64,000 bases of DNA, taken from NCBI GenBank assembly GCA_033819885.1, contig JAQYUZ010000045.1, positions 82,319 to 146,318 of the forward strand. Reading direction: 5' to 3'. A program made the translations under genes and the position numbers. The stretch comes from Microbotryomycetes sp. JL201. Its lineage: Eukaryota; Basidiomycota; Microbotryomycetes. Position 1 is the stretch's first letter. The number at the start of each line of letters is the position of its first letter. This document shows, piece after piece, positions 35,172 to 44,771 of the stretch. Under the pieces are notes generated by a model that saw nothing but the letters and a program-made list of their open reading frames with translations, was not told the origin of the DNA and ran no database searches.

Positions 35172-36605
35172 CTAGACCCAACTACCCAGACCGACAACGT
35201 CCATGATGGCCGCAAGGCCTTCCCTGATCGTGCCTCTGTCCGACTTGTCCGCCCTACCGATGCTTGGCCTCCTCGAGCTTGAACGACCGGATTGTTCGTC
35301 CATGTCACCGTCACCGTCACTGACATTTTCTGACTCGTCCGCCCACTCCAAATTGGTCAACGCTCGATCGCTCCTTGCATACTCGTCAGATCCGCCTTGA
35401 CCGAGCGTGCTCGAAAGAGCTTGTTTCGCTTGTTGACGTCTCGCTCTCGCATAAGCCGACAACTCACCCCTTTCTGTCCATGCCGAGTCTTCCAACTCGA
35501 CAGGGTTGAAGTGGTCGATCGCGAGCGAATGACTGGACATTGCTCTCGATAGATTCGTGGCGTGGTGTGTAGAATTATTGCGAGTTAATGGAGCGGAACG
35601 AGGAAAAGTGAAAGAGGAAGGTGGTAGCGATGGCGTCAAGGGGGAAGTGAACGAAGGTGTCAAAGGATCGTCAGACACTTGAACGTGTGAAATTGTTGGT
35701 GACCAGGCCCATTCGAGCGTGTGTTCGAGCTTGGCGAAAACGCCCGACCGGTCTTGTGCAGCGAGCAATGATTGCGTGAGCTCGTCAAGATCTCCCTCGG
35801 CGTGGGCTACGAGCAGACGCTGGTTGCTCGCTTTTGGCAGAGAGGGGCTCGCCAAAGACTTTGCTGGTTTCGACGCCTGGTCGACGTCTAGTCTCGTCAT
35901 GGTTTGTGGCCGATTCAGATGAGAGCGCGAGAGCGCCGGAGATGAGAAAGGACTCGTCGTCGATGACCCGACCGGTTGAAAATAGTCAAAGTCCATATCT
36001 GACCGCTCGACGTCCTCAGAATCGTCTCTCCAGATTGCGAGGGTCTTGTTTTGCTGACGAGATGCATGGCGCGCCTGTCGATGCTCAAGTGATGTTTTTG
36101 AGGTTTCTGTTTCAAGATGCTGATGTAAGGGACGTGCTTCATCGTCATGTTGCCACGCCGTCGGAACTCGTCCGTCCAGCCTGTCGAACCTGGCAGCTTT
36201 CGCGCCAAGCCTTTCCCACCAATCGTCTGTCGGCTCGACAGGAAGTCGATCTACCGTTTTAGAGTCTGTCACCAGCGACAGGCGCTGGTTAGGGTGATGT
36301 TTGACCTCGGGGAACGGGTCCGAGCGCACATCGAAGCCTCGGGCGGTAAATGTGCTGTCAAATGGCCACGCTCGGCCGCTCGGCCGGTCCTTGCTTGTCA
36401 GTGATCCAAATCCAGTCCGTTCTGTCGTGTCGATGAACGCAGCCGAAGCCGAGCGTTGGTGATGCCGGCGGTTGTGTGGGGGCCGATCGGCCAGCTTGTG
36501 CACTTCATGGGCATCGCTCAGCGGTGTCAGCGCAGAGCCCAAGTTGACTTGCGACTTGACCCGCTGAGACCGCTGCAGCGTCTGCTGTTTCTCGGTTGAG
36601 TTCAT
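35172..36605 (-). CDS. Hypothetical disordered protein, Ser/Pro/Arg-rich
   Basis: An uninterrupted reading frame of 477 residues from ATG 36605. I do not recognise a family. Composition is strongly biased to Ser, Arg, Asp and Pro. Two short ordered-looking segments are an aromatic patch (PTDDWWERLGAKAARFDRLD) and a stretch FAKLEHTLEWAWSP. The C-terminus has an acidic SDGDGDMDEQSG block followed by TIREGLAAIMDVVGLGSWV, which looks like an amphipathic helix. No membrane span or signal peptide. It lies between the convergent pyruvate kinase gene and a co-oriented conserved gene whose stop is 107 bp upstream. The long open frame and this layout make it a likely real gene. Confidence 0.6.
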   Translation of the reverse strand: MNSTEKQQTLQRSQRVKSQVNLGSALTPLSDAHEVHKLADRPPHNRRHHQRSASAAFIDTTERTGFGSLTSKDRPSGRAWPFDSTFTARGFDVRSDPFPEVKHHPNQRLSLVTDSKTVDRLPVEPTDDWWERLGAKAARFDRLDGRVPTAWQHDDEARPLHQHLETETSKTSLEHRQARHASRQQNKTLAIWRDDSEDVERSDMDFDYFQPVGSSTTSPFSSPALSRSHLNRPQTMTRLDVDQASKPAKSLASPSLPKASNQRLLVAHAEGDLDELTQSLLAAQDRSGVFAKLEHTLEWAWSPTISHVQVSDDPLTPSFTSPLTPSLPPSSFTFPRSAPLTRNNSTHHATNLSRAMSSHSLAIDHFNPVELEDSAWTERGELSAYARARRQQAKQALSSTLGQGGSDEYARSDRALTNLEWADESENVSDGDGDMDEQSGRSSSRRPSIGRADKSDRGTIREGLAAIMDVVGLGSWV

Positions 36606-36712
36606 GGCCGAACCCGAGGCTGAAGTGGGGCGAGCCTGGCTGCTCAAGGTTGAAGGCAAGGCATTACGACTTGTTGCATTATCGACACAGCAAGCAGCAA
36701 GCTCGATAACAA

Positions 36713-38148
36713 TTACAACAAATCACCCGCTTCTTCGTCATTTGCTACATCGACGCCTTTGCTCTCCAGAAACTCGAGCAGATGGGTCGTATTAGGTTCG
36801 TACGCCCAGTGGTTGAGCGTCTGTCGGATGCCTTTCGAAGCCGGTTCCTCGTCACGCTCGATCTCGACTGCAACCGGCCGGTCGTCAAAAAAACTTGCGG
36901 CATCAGTCTCGCCAGAAATGACTCGCCTAATCTCTGTTTCAAGCATTTGCCGTAGTAGATCCTCCTCCATCTTCCATTCCCACCTGCCAGCCTGTAGAGG
37001 AGACAAGTCAGCAAGAGTTCGTATGCTTGACACCTTCGGCACCGTGCCTTTCCCACCGCCCAATCTGACGTTCATCTTCGTCCTGGATACGACGGCCTCG
37101 GAAGAATCGACAATACCATTGGAACCATCCTCTTGCGTCATGTTCAGCTTAACAGACGAGTGCTTTCAGCCTCGGGTAACCTTGAACGGCTGGTGCGAGC
37201 TTACGTCGAATCCAACCCGCCTTCTCCCACTCCTCGTAGCTCTGGCCAACTTTGACCTTCCATTTATTGACTTGAGTCTCTTGCCCTTCTTCTCTCGTCA
37301 AGTACTGAATACGTAGCTGCTTTAGTCCATCATATGGCAGTCGGACAGACGCACCCCGTACCTCGGAGACCTCGAGCCCGGTGTACCATTCCCTCGGCAG
37401 ATCTTCCCAGTCGTCGTGCACCTCGCGTTTCGAGAATTTCGAGAACACTGGTCGGAAATACCCTCCTCCGAACGAGCCTTGACGAATAACTTCCCTGCGC
37501 CACCGCCTCGGAGATTGAGCTGTGCACTCGGAATGCATGTCATTCTGGCCTCACTTACTCCGGAGACAGGTTTGGCAGAAACGAAGGATGACCGTCAAAC
37601 CTGAATTGCCTGTCGTCGTCTCGCCATGGCTCGGGTGCATCTAAGCGTCGAGATGATTGGTCAAAGCGCCAAGCTAGAACACCAGTCCATGCATTTGAGT
37701 GCTGACCGAGGGTATAATCATTCTGTCCATTACCAGGCGAGAATGACTGGCCGATGAAGCGTGACCTCGCGGCTTCAGTAGACGAAATGCGAGCGTCGGG
37801 GCGCAAGGGGGTCGTTGATGTAGCTTGCGGGCCTTTGCCCCGCTCCGTTGACACCTTTGACTCCGTCTTGTTATGATCCTTACTCTTGGCTGCCTGTCTT
37901 CTTTTGGCTCGCTTTCGTCGCTCGTCCTCGTCGTCTTCTACGTCATCATCACTCGTCGCGTCTGCATAGACGTACGCCGTGCGTGATCTTGTTGTCACTC
38001 GTCCAGACTTTCTCGTTGCTCCTTGTTCATTCTGGGTAAATTGCGTGCGCTTGCCCTCAGGGTCACGTGCTCGCGCCATTGCCTTGTGTTCGGGCTGCAC
38101 GTACAGTAGAAATCGGCGTTGTGCGTAACGGAACTTGCGAGATCCCAT
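36713..38148 (-). CDS. Conserved fungal protein of the 'GSFGG-YFRP / WFQWYCRF' family, function unknown
   Basis: Exons 38148-37559, 37494-37205, 37129-37032 and 36991-36713. The N-terminal part is basic and acidic low-complexity sequence (DDVEDDEDERRKRAKRRQ). Conserved blocks appear in order across exons: FLPNLSPE, EVIRQGSFGGGYFRPVFSK, REWYTGLEV, NKWKVKVGQSYEEWEKAGWI, WFQWYCRFFRGRR, DEDERQIGRW, AGRW, and GIRQTLNHWAYEP near the end. This is a widespread, uncharacterised fungal family as far as I recall. The stop of exon 2's open frame and the ATG of the next lie 7 bp apart, but splicing at 37204/37130 joins them into one protein. The third intron is 40 nt (36992-37031), the shortest accepted here. 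The start could be 38148 or 38079. No function is claimed. Confidence 0.78.
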
Positions 38149-38294
38149 TTTTTTGGCAACGGCGCTTCGAGTCGGGTTTTCTCCTGATTCCGGCCGCCGA
38201 AGAAAATCACCGGCGACCTGGTGGCCGACGCTGATCGACCAACTCGACCAAGTCGCAACGGCCTTTGTCTCTTGACATCCACCAAAACCCAACG

Positions 38295-40313
38295 ATGTCG
38301 GCAGCAGTGAGGAAACAAGTGAGCGCACCCGACAACAAGGACCACTATGGTGTGTAAGTAAAAGCATGTTGTCGATTACTGCAAGTATCGAGCGTGATTG
38401 CCTGACGCTTCGAGTCGCGTGCCGATTGCAGTATCATTCTCGGCGCAGGCGTGTCGGGTTTGGGTGAGCACATTTACCTCTACACTCGCCTTCGCGGTCG
38501 ATGCTGACTCGTCTTCGGCACAGCGGCGAATATACAACTGAAACGCAAGGCTGGTTTCACCGATGTGATTTGCTAGTCAGTGCCAAGTTGCACGACACTT
38601 TGCGACCATCACTGACTCTGTACCTTGCGACGACAGTGAAAAGAGCGACGAGATCGGCGGTACCTGGAATCACAACAGGTGAGTGGCGTCACCGGGATGC
38701 CGATTCCGCATGGCAACACGCGCGTATAACGACCATGACTAATAATTCTCTCGATGAAGATACCCTGGAGCCGCGTGCGATATCCCCCTCTCGCTGTACT
38801 CATTCTCGGTGAGCGCGGCCGCTCAAGCTGGTGATCAAGACGAGCGCTGACCTTTTCGGGTTTTCAGTTTGCGCCGCCTTACAACGTCAATTCTCAGTGG
38901 GCAAGTCAGCCTCAGATTCTCGGCTATCTGCACGACGTTCAGGACAAATTCAAGGTCAACAACATCGTTTTTAAAACGCTCGCTTCGGAAGCCAGGTACT
39001 CGCGCGAATCGGGTCTATGGACCGTCAAAGTCAAGGACATTGCGACAGGAAAGGAACGTGTCCGAACCTGCAATATCCTGATTTCGGCAGTTGGAGGCCT
39101 CGCGAACCCTAACTTCCCGCCGTTCGATCCCACTTTGTTCGACGGGCCTGTGTTTCACTCGGCCGAGTGGGACCAGTCAGTGTCATTGAAGGACAAGCAT
39201 GTTGTCGTTGTCGGAAACGGATGCAGTGCCGCCCAGGTTGTGCCAGACATTCAACACGAGGTCGCCAGTGTCACTCAAGTGGCGCGCTCGAGGCAGTCGA
39301 TCATCAGGCGGCCGCTGGCGCCGGACAACACACTCGTGCACTGGATGAAGAAGTGGATTCCAGGCGTGAGTGTCGGAAATTCGCTGTATGATTTTCATCT
39401 AGCTCACCATTTCTTCGCCGTCTTCGAATGCGATTGCAGTTCGCCATGCTTCTGCGAACCATCATCTTCTTCGTGATGGAGTCACACTTCAAAATTTCAG
39501 ATATTAGACGTGGCAAACGGATGCGCGAGCACGTCCTCAAGGACACTGAAAAATACATTCAAGAAACGGCACCCAAAAAGTATTGGAAGGACTTGCAGCC
39601 CGACTTCGATATCGCAGCCAAACGACGAGTGTTTGACAGCGGTTACTATGACGCACTGAATAATCCCAAGGTCGAATTGATTCAAGACGATACAGTCGTA
39701 ACTGCCAAGGGCCACGAGGTTGTTACCAAGAACGGCAAGCGCATCCCGGCCGATGTCATTGTCTTGTGCACTGGATTCCGCGTTCAAGATTACTTGTTCC
39801 CGCTCAAGATCTATGCAGACGATGTGTCGCTGCAAGACAAGATGAGGGAGTCCAAGGTATCAACCTATCGTGGCACGATGGTCGAGGGTTTCCCGAACTA
39901 TGTGAGCTTGCCTTACCAATCATGAGATCCTGCGGCTAACAGTCTTTGCTTTTCTACAGTTCTGGCTCATGGGACCCAACACTGCAACGGGTCACTCTTC
40001 AGTTATTTTCACTTCCGAGTGTCAAGTCACCATGATGCTCAAGCTGGTCAAGCCAATCCTTAACAAGATCAGCAAGGTTGAACTTCAATTGCCAGCGCCA
40101 TCTATTGAAGTCACTCACGAAGCGCAGCAACGGTACAATGAAGCCGTTAGGAACGAGATGAAGAAGAAGGTGTGGGAAAAGGACGGTGGCGTGTCTTGGT
40201 ATGTCGATCAAAAGACGGGCTTGTGCACGACGTTGTACCCGTGGTCGCAAATCCATTTCTGGTGGCACTCTCTGTGGCCCAACAAGAGCGATTTTAGCTA
40301 CCAAAACCTCTGA
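38295..40313 (+). CDS. Baeyer-Villiger-type flavin monooxygenase, copy 1
   Basis: FAD/NADPH-dependent class B monooxygenase. ATG 38295 sits 146 bp from the divergent uncharacterised gene. The N-terminal FAD-binding GxGxxG (ILGAGVSGLAANIQL) is split across exons, then EKSDEIGGTWNHNRYPGAAC and DIPLSLYSFSFAPPYNV. The Baeyer-Villiger fingerprint FxGxxxHxxxW(P/D) appears as FDGPVFHSAEWD. The NADPH-binding GxGxxA is VVVVGNGCSAAQVVP. Later blocks are VLCTGFRVQDYLFPLKIY and NYFWLMGPNTATGHSSVIF. The protein ends WHSLWPNKSDFSYQNL. All cofactor motifs are intact. The substrate is unknown; related fungal enzymes oxidise ketones or steroids. The nearly identical second copy lies 352 bp downstream on the same strand. 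Confidence 0.88.
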
Positions 40314-40665
40314 GTCAGTATGGAACGAATTTCAGTACTAAGTTGGATGTCCAGACTATAGTTAGATGCATGTAGTATTTTGTGCTGGATAGAATCTTGT
40401 AAATGTCCTTTCGTGCGTTGTAATCGTTAACGCCGAGACAGTCACAACGCCTCGCACTTTTATGCGTTGGGTGTCCCCGTGAACAAAACATACTGTCGCT
40501 TGCATTTGCATGTTTCTTGTGCCAATCCGAGCTGCAAACTTCTTACGCCCCATTTCACTTCTCTGCATCTGGCGCCCCACATCGGTTGAGCAAGAGCCTC
40601 CGCGCACGGCCGTCGGAACGTCTGTGCTTGGTGCTCGTCGCACAGACGCCAGAACGCCAACACAA
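40314..40665. other. Spacer between tandem monooxygenase genes
   Basis: This 352 bp spacer holds the terminator of copy 1 and the promoter of copy 2. No obvious repeat or remnant coding sequence was seen. Confidence 0.5.
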
Positions 40666-42816
40666 ATGACGGACGCCCCGCTCAAGCAGCAAGTCGGTGC
40701 TCGTGATGACAAAGAGCACTACGGAGTGTCAGTGCTAGCGTCATGAACTCGATTTCCCCGCACTCGCTTAACGAACTGACTTTGACGTGCTGCTTTAGCA
40801 TCATTCTGGGTGCTGGAGTCTCAGGATTAGGTAGGTGGATCTCCGGATGCCCAAACTGAGACTGACACCGACTTTGTCTAGCGGCCAACATTCAGCTGCA
40901 GCAAAAGCTCGGCTTTGGAGATATTTTGTGCTAGTTGCGTGCGGAAGGATGGCCTGAGCCTTACAGCATGCTGAAGTGCATCCAATCCTGTTACAGCGAG
41001 AAGAGCTCCGAGATTGGCGGCACCTGGAACCACAATAGGTGAGCTCGGCCGGTGGGGTCAGGCGCTGTGCAAATGTGCTTGCGCAGCAGCGACGACAGCC
41101 CAGCTGAGCAAATTGCGGCCAATTCTCTCACGATTGGACAGGTATCCTGGAGCTGCCTGCGACATTCCACTGTCCTTTTACTCCTTTTCGGTCAGTGCTA
41201 AACGACCGACCGAGCAAGACCCGAAATGTTGATCGTCGATGGGGTTCATTCAGTTTGCCCCGCCGTACAACATCAGCACTCAATGGGCGGGTCAAGCCCA
41301 AATCTTGCGCTACTTGCATGAAGTCCAAGACAGGTTCAAGATTTACAACATTGTCTTCAACACGCTCGTCACCGAAGCAAGCTTTTCTCGGGACTCTGGC
41401 TTGTGGACCGTCAAAGTCAAGAACCTCGGCACGGGCGAGGAGCGCGTGCGCACCTGCAATGTGCTTGTATCAGCAGTGGGCGGTCTGGCGAACCCTAACT
41501 TGCCACCATTCGATCCGTCATTGTTTGATGGGCCAGTGTTTCACTCGGCCGAGTGGGATCAGTCAGTCTCGCTCAAAGACAAACGGGTCGTCATTGTGGG
41601 CAACGGCTGCAGCGCTGCACAGATCGTGCCCGAGATTCAGAACGAAGTGGCCAAGGTAACGCAAATTGCCAGATCTCGCCAAGCGATCTTGCGGCGCCCA
41701 GATCTGCCAGACGGGCCTTGGATTAACTTTTGCAGAAATTACGTTCCCGGTGTGAGCACCGCATGACCTAGTGAGGAGCTGTGCTTTTGGCTGACAGCCC
41801 GCCTCAGTTTGATTTTGTGTTCCGGGCAATGCTATTCTTGCTGTTTGAAATGTCCTTCAAGATCTCGGACCTTGTGCGCGGCAAAAGCATGCGCGACAGC
41901 GTGCTCGCAGATACTGAAAAGTACATGCGTGAAACGGCGCCCAAAAAGTATTGGAACGACTTGCAGCCCGATTTCGACATTGCGGCGAAGCGACGAATCT
42001 TTGACAGCGGGTACTACAAAGCTCTCAACAATCCAAAGGTCGAGTTGATTCAGGATGACTATGTGGTGTCGGCAAAAGGACATGAAGTCATTACAAAAGG
42101 TGGAAAGCGCGTTCCGGCAGACATTGTCGTTCTGTGCACGGTCAGTTGCCGTCAAATTCGTCTCTGGTATCCGTCTCTGATGGCTTTTTGATCGACTTTC
42201 ATTTCAAACGTCTAGGGCTTTCGCACCCAAGAGTGTGAGCCAGGTATACATGCTACACTTGGGTCAAGCTGACCCTTACTTTTACCAGTTCTGTTTCCTC
42301 TCAAGATTTCTGCCGATGGCACGTCGCTTCAGCAGCGACTGAAAGATACGAACGTTGCCAACTTTCGAGGAACCATGGTGGCAGGGTTTCCCAACTTTGT
42401 AGGTCACCTGTGCTCCATGGTTTAGCTCGTCGGCGCTCACTTTCTTCCGACGGCGACAGTTCTGGATGATGGGACCCAATACGGCGACAGGTCACTCTTC
42501 TGTCATCTTTACGACCGAATGTCAAATCACGATGATGCTCAAACTCGTCAAACCCATTCTCACCAAGATCAGCAAGGTTGAGCTGCAATTGCCAGCTCCG
42601 ACCGTGGACGTGAAACCCGAAGCTCAACGTCAGTTCAACGACGCCGTTCGAGCAGAAATGAAAAACAAGGTCTGGGAAAAGAATGGCGGCATATCATGGT
42701 ACGTCGACCAGAAAACGGGTCTGTGCACGATGCTGTACCCTTGGTCGCAAATTCATTTTTGGTGGCACACGTCCTGGGGTATGAGGCTCAAAGACTTTGT
42801 CTACTCCAACCTCTGA
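40666..42816 (+). CDS. Baeyer-Villiger-type flavin monooxygenase, copy 2 (tandem paralogue)
   Basis: ATG 40666 gives MTDAPLKQQVGARDDKEHYG, parallel to copy 1's start. The same intron positions are used through the N-terminal half (after HYGV, after GVSGL, after DILCY, after WNHN and after YSFS), and the same motifs follow: IILGAGVSGL, KSSEIGGTWNHN, FAPPYNISTQWAGQAQIL, FDGPVFHSAEWD and VVIVGNGCSAAQIVP. One donor is unusual, GTTGCG after LCY (near 40934). Copy 2 has two introns absent from copy 1, after VLCT (about 42139-42216) and after GFRTQE (about 42234-42288). The C-terminal exon is FWMMGPNTATGHSSVIF to SNL, stop 42814-42816. Intact and probably functional; substrate unknown. Confidence 0.88.
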
Positions 42817-43056
42817 ATTCGTCAACTGTTTGCATGCTCTCAGCGTTTTTTATGTGTACTCGCTTCTCAACCTCAGTGCTTTTCAGTGGCCGCTCAGAAG
42901 TAGAATTCCGCGAACGAAAGTTTGAAATTGACAAAGCGACTGAAATCGGATTAAAAAGCGAGTGTCACCTGCTGGTCCAAACGATGACATTTGATGGACC
43001 AGAGAGAAGAGAGGAAATGCTTTTGAAGGATGTCGGAAAGCAAGTGAATAGACTGC

Positions 43057-44217
43057 TTAGAAGAGGGCGGCAGCGGCAACGGCAGCGCCGACAAGGACGG
43101 CCGAAACCTGCTTGACCGAAGCGCCCGAAGTGGGGCCAGCAGTCTGCGAGGGAGCAGAGCCCGAGGCAGCCGACGAGGCGCCACCGGCAATCGCGGATGA
43201 AGCGCGCGAGACGACGGACGAGACGCCACCAGCAGCCGAGGAGACGGCGGATGAGGCACCGCTGGCGGCCGAGGAAGCGGCGGACGAAGCGCCACTGGCG
43301 GCAGATGAAGCACCGCTGGCTGCCGATGAAGCGCCCGAAGAAGCAGACGAGGCGGGAGCTGACGAGGCGCCCGACGAGGCTCCGCCACCGTTCGCCAACG
43401 AGGCGCTGATGGCTGAGGGGTCAACCGTCACACCGGCTGCGCAAGACAGAGACAATTTGTATTGCGGTCAGCACGCGGTTGTTTCAATAGTGTCGAGACG
43501 AGACCAAGCCAGGCCGGCTTGTGACCGCGCGGCCGCAGCTTGTTCGCGAGCCCTCGCAAGAGGCACTTGGCACGAGGGTCTGGAGCGCTAAATACGGCGG
43601 AAATGCAGCGACTTACCAGCAGCGCAAGTCTGCAGGCCAACCTGCTCGGCAGCCTGAGTTTCGGCTTCAGAGCCCTGTCATACGTACAACGCGGAAAATC
43701 GAGGGGTGATCAGCGGGATTGCTCAATGCGGGGACGCGTGGCTGAAAAGGGCAGTTGAGTGATCGGCATTCGACTTACACACGACGAGCGCAAGCAGGTA
43801 ACAAGTGCACCTTGAACGCGGGTGTCCTGCACAAAAGCACATCATGTCAAGTCAGTGAACGTTCCTCTCCTTGCAGCGTGCGAGCGTGAACCAGCTCGCT
43901 TTGCCCGCAGCGAATACAAAAGCACGACTCACATTGCACAAGCAGGCGAGGTCGACAGAGCCGCAGGTCGTGCCCGATTGTTGGAGGGCCTGAAGAGGAA
44001 TGCGTTCGTCAGCGTATAGATTTCCGCTTCTATATGAATGACAGAGCGTACTGTGGCGAAGCATTGCGAGAAGCAGGCCGGGGGAGTCTGTGAATGCCGG
44101 CAAGCGGCCGCCGGTCAGCCTCGCTGTGTTCGCTGTGCATTGCATTTGCAAACAGACCTGAGCAGTGGCAAGGGTGGCAACAGATGCGGCGGCGGCAATG
44201 AACAGAGCGGAGCGCAT
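43057..44217 (-). CDS. CFEM-domain GPI-anchored cell-wall/membrane protein
   Basis: CFEM proteins are fungal extracellular eight-cysteine proteins, several of which bind heme. Exons: 44217-44158, 44087-44052, 43989-43933, 43826-43779, 43653-43617, 43436-43057, giving 205 residues. The 20-residue signal peptide (MRSALFIAAAASVATLATAQ) is exon 1. The CFEM core has PACFSQC, SGTTCGSVDLACLCN, ALVTCLRSSC and VGLQTCAAG: all eight cysteines plus the Asp (GSVDLACLC) that can coordinate heme in this family. A Ser/Ala-rich stalk of about 90 residues is a likely O-glycosylated spacer. A C-terminal hydrophobic tail (AVLVGAAVAAAALF) after a small-residue site fits a GPI signal. Four introns are phase 0 and one is phase 1. 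Confidence 0.93.
43200..43390 (-). repeat. Degenerate Ser/Ala-coding minisatellite in the CFEM stalk
   Basis: Imperfect tandem copies of short units coding GASSAAS-like sequence on the minus strand (for example GASSAASGASSAAS). Such arrays vary readily in length between strains. Boundaries are approximate. Confidence 0.7.
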
Positions 44218-44771
44218 GATGGTGAATGTGTGAGAGTGAGAGAGGGAAAAGGGCAAGGCCACCCGGTCTGGGGCGAGATCCTGCAAACCGGCGGCTCCCT
44301 GCGGCCCTTCCCTTGTGTGCCCCTTGTGGGGCCGAGCCCGAAAACTCGATCGGCAACGTGGCAGGAGTCAAATGGCCAACGTTCCCGAAGCAGGAATGTA
44401 ATGCGGGACTGTTTTTTTTTGACAGTCCATCGTTTGCAACGGTACATGCTCTCCCATCAGGACTATGACGGAGCCGAAACGCTACTGCTGCGCCGAGTTC
44501 CAGAACCATCAGTGACGAAAGCTCTCCGCAGCTTGGTCAAAGTATCAATTTGATGTACAGATGTCACAGTCGTGAAAGCGGGCTAGCAGTGATCCGTGAA
44601 CGTGTTCTCCGCTACCAATGTGGGCCCGCGCGAGACACTCGCCGTTGCAAACGAAAAGGAAGAGAAAAAAATAAACTTGCTGCACTGTTCAATAACAACA
44701 AATCGAGAGACAAAACTTCGAAAGAGCAGGAAAGTGATGTACACGATCAACTTCGAAAACGCGGTAAAAAT
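44218..44771. other. Spacer between CSL gene 3' end and CFEM promoter
   Basis: 554 bp on the 5' side of the CFEM gene and the 3' side of the CSL gene (both minus strand). It includes T-rich (about 44410) and A-rich (about 44660-44700) tracts. No further gene was recognised. Confidence 0.5.

Noticed and set aside
36841-37031. Apparent frameshift or a 29-nt ultra-short intron near the T7 run in the GSFGG-family gene
   Set aside because: Using a 40-nt GTCAAG...CTACAG intron (36992-37031) keeps one reading frame from DEDERQIGRW through GIRQTLNHWAYE with no frameshift, so the simpler model is preferred.
36713-37141. Separate small gene starting at ATG 37141
   Set aside because: The second frame of the same bases encodes WFQWYCRFFRGRR, the expected continuation of the upstream exon. 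The 142-residue frame is only genuine in its 3' exon.
38295-42816. Recent bacterial transfer of the monooxygenase pair
   Set aside because: Both genes have many host-like introns at shared positions and the same splice signals as neighbours, so no sign of recent transfer is visible.
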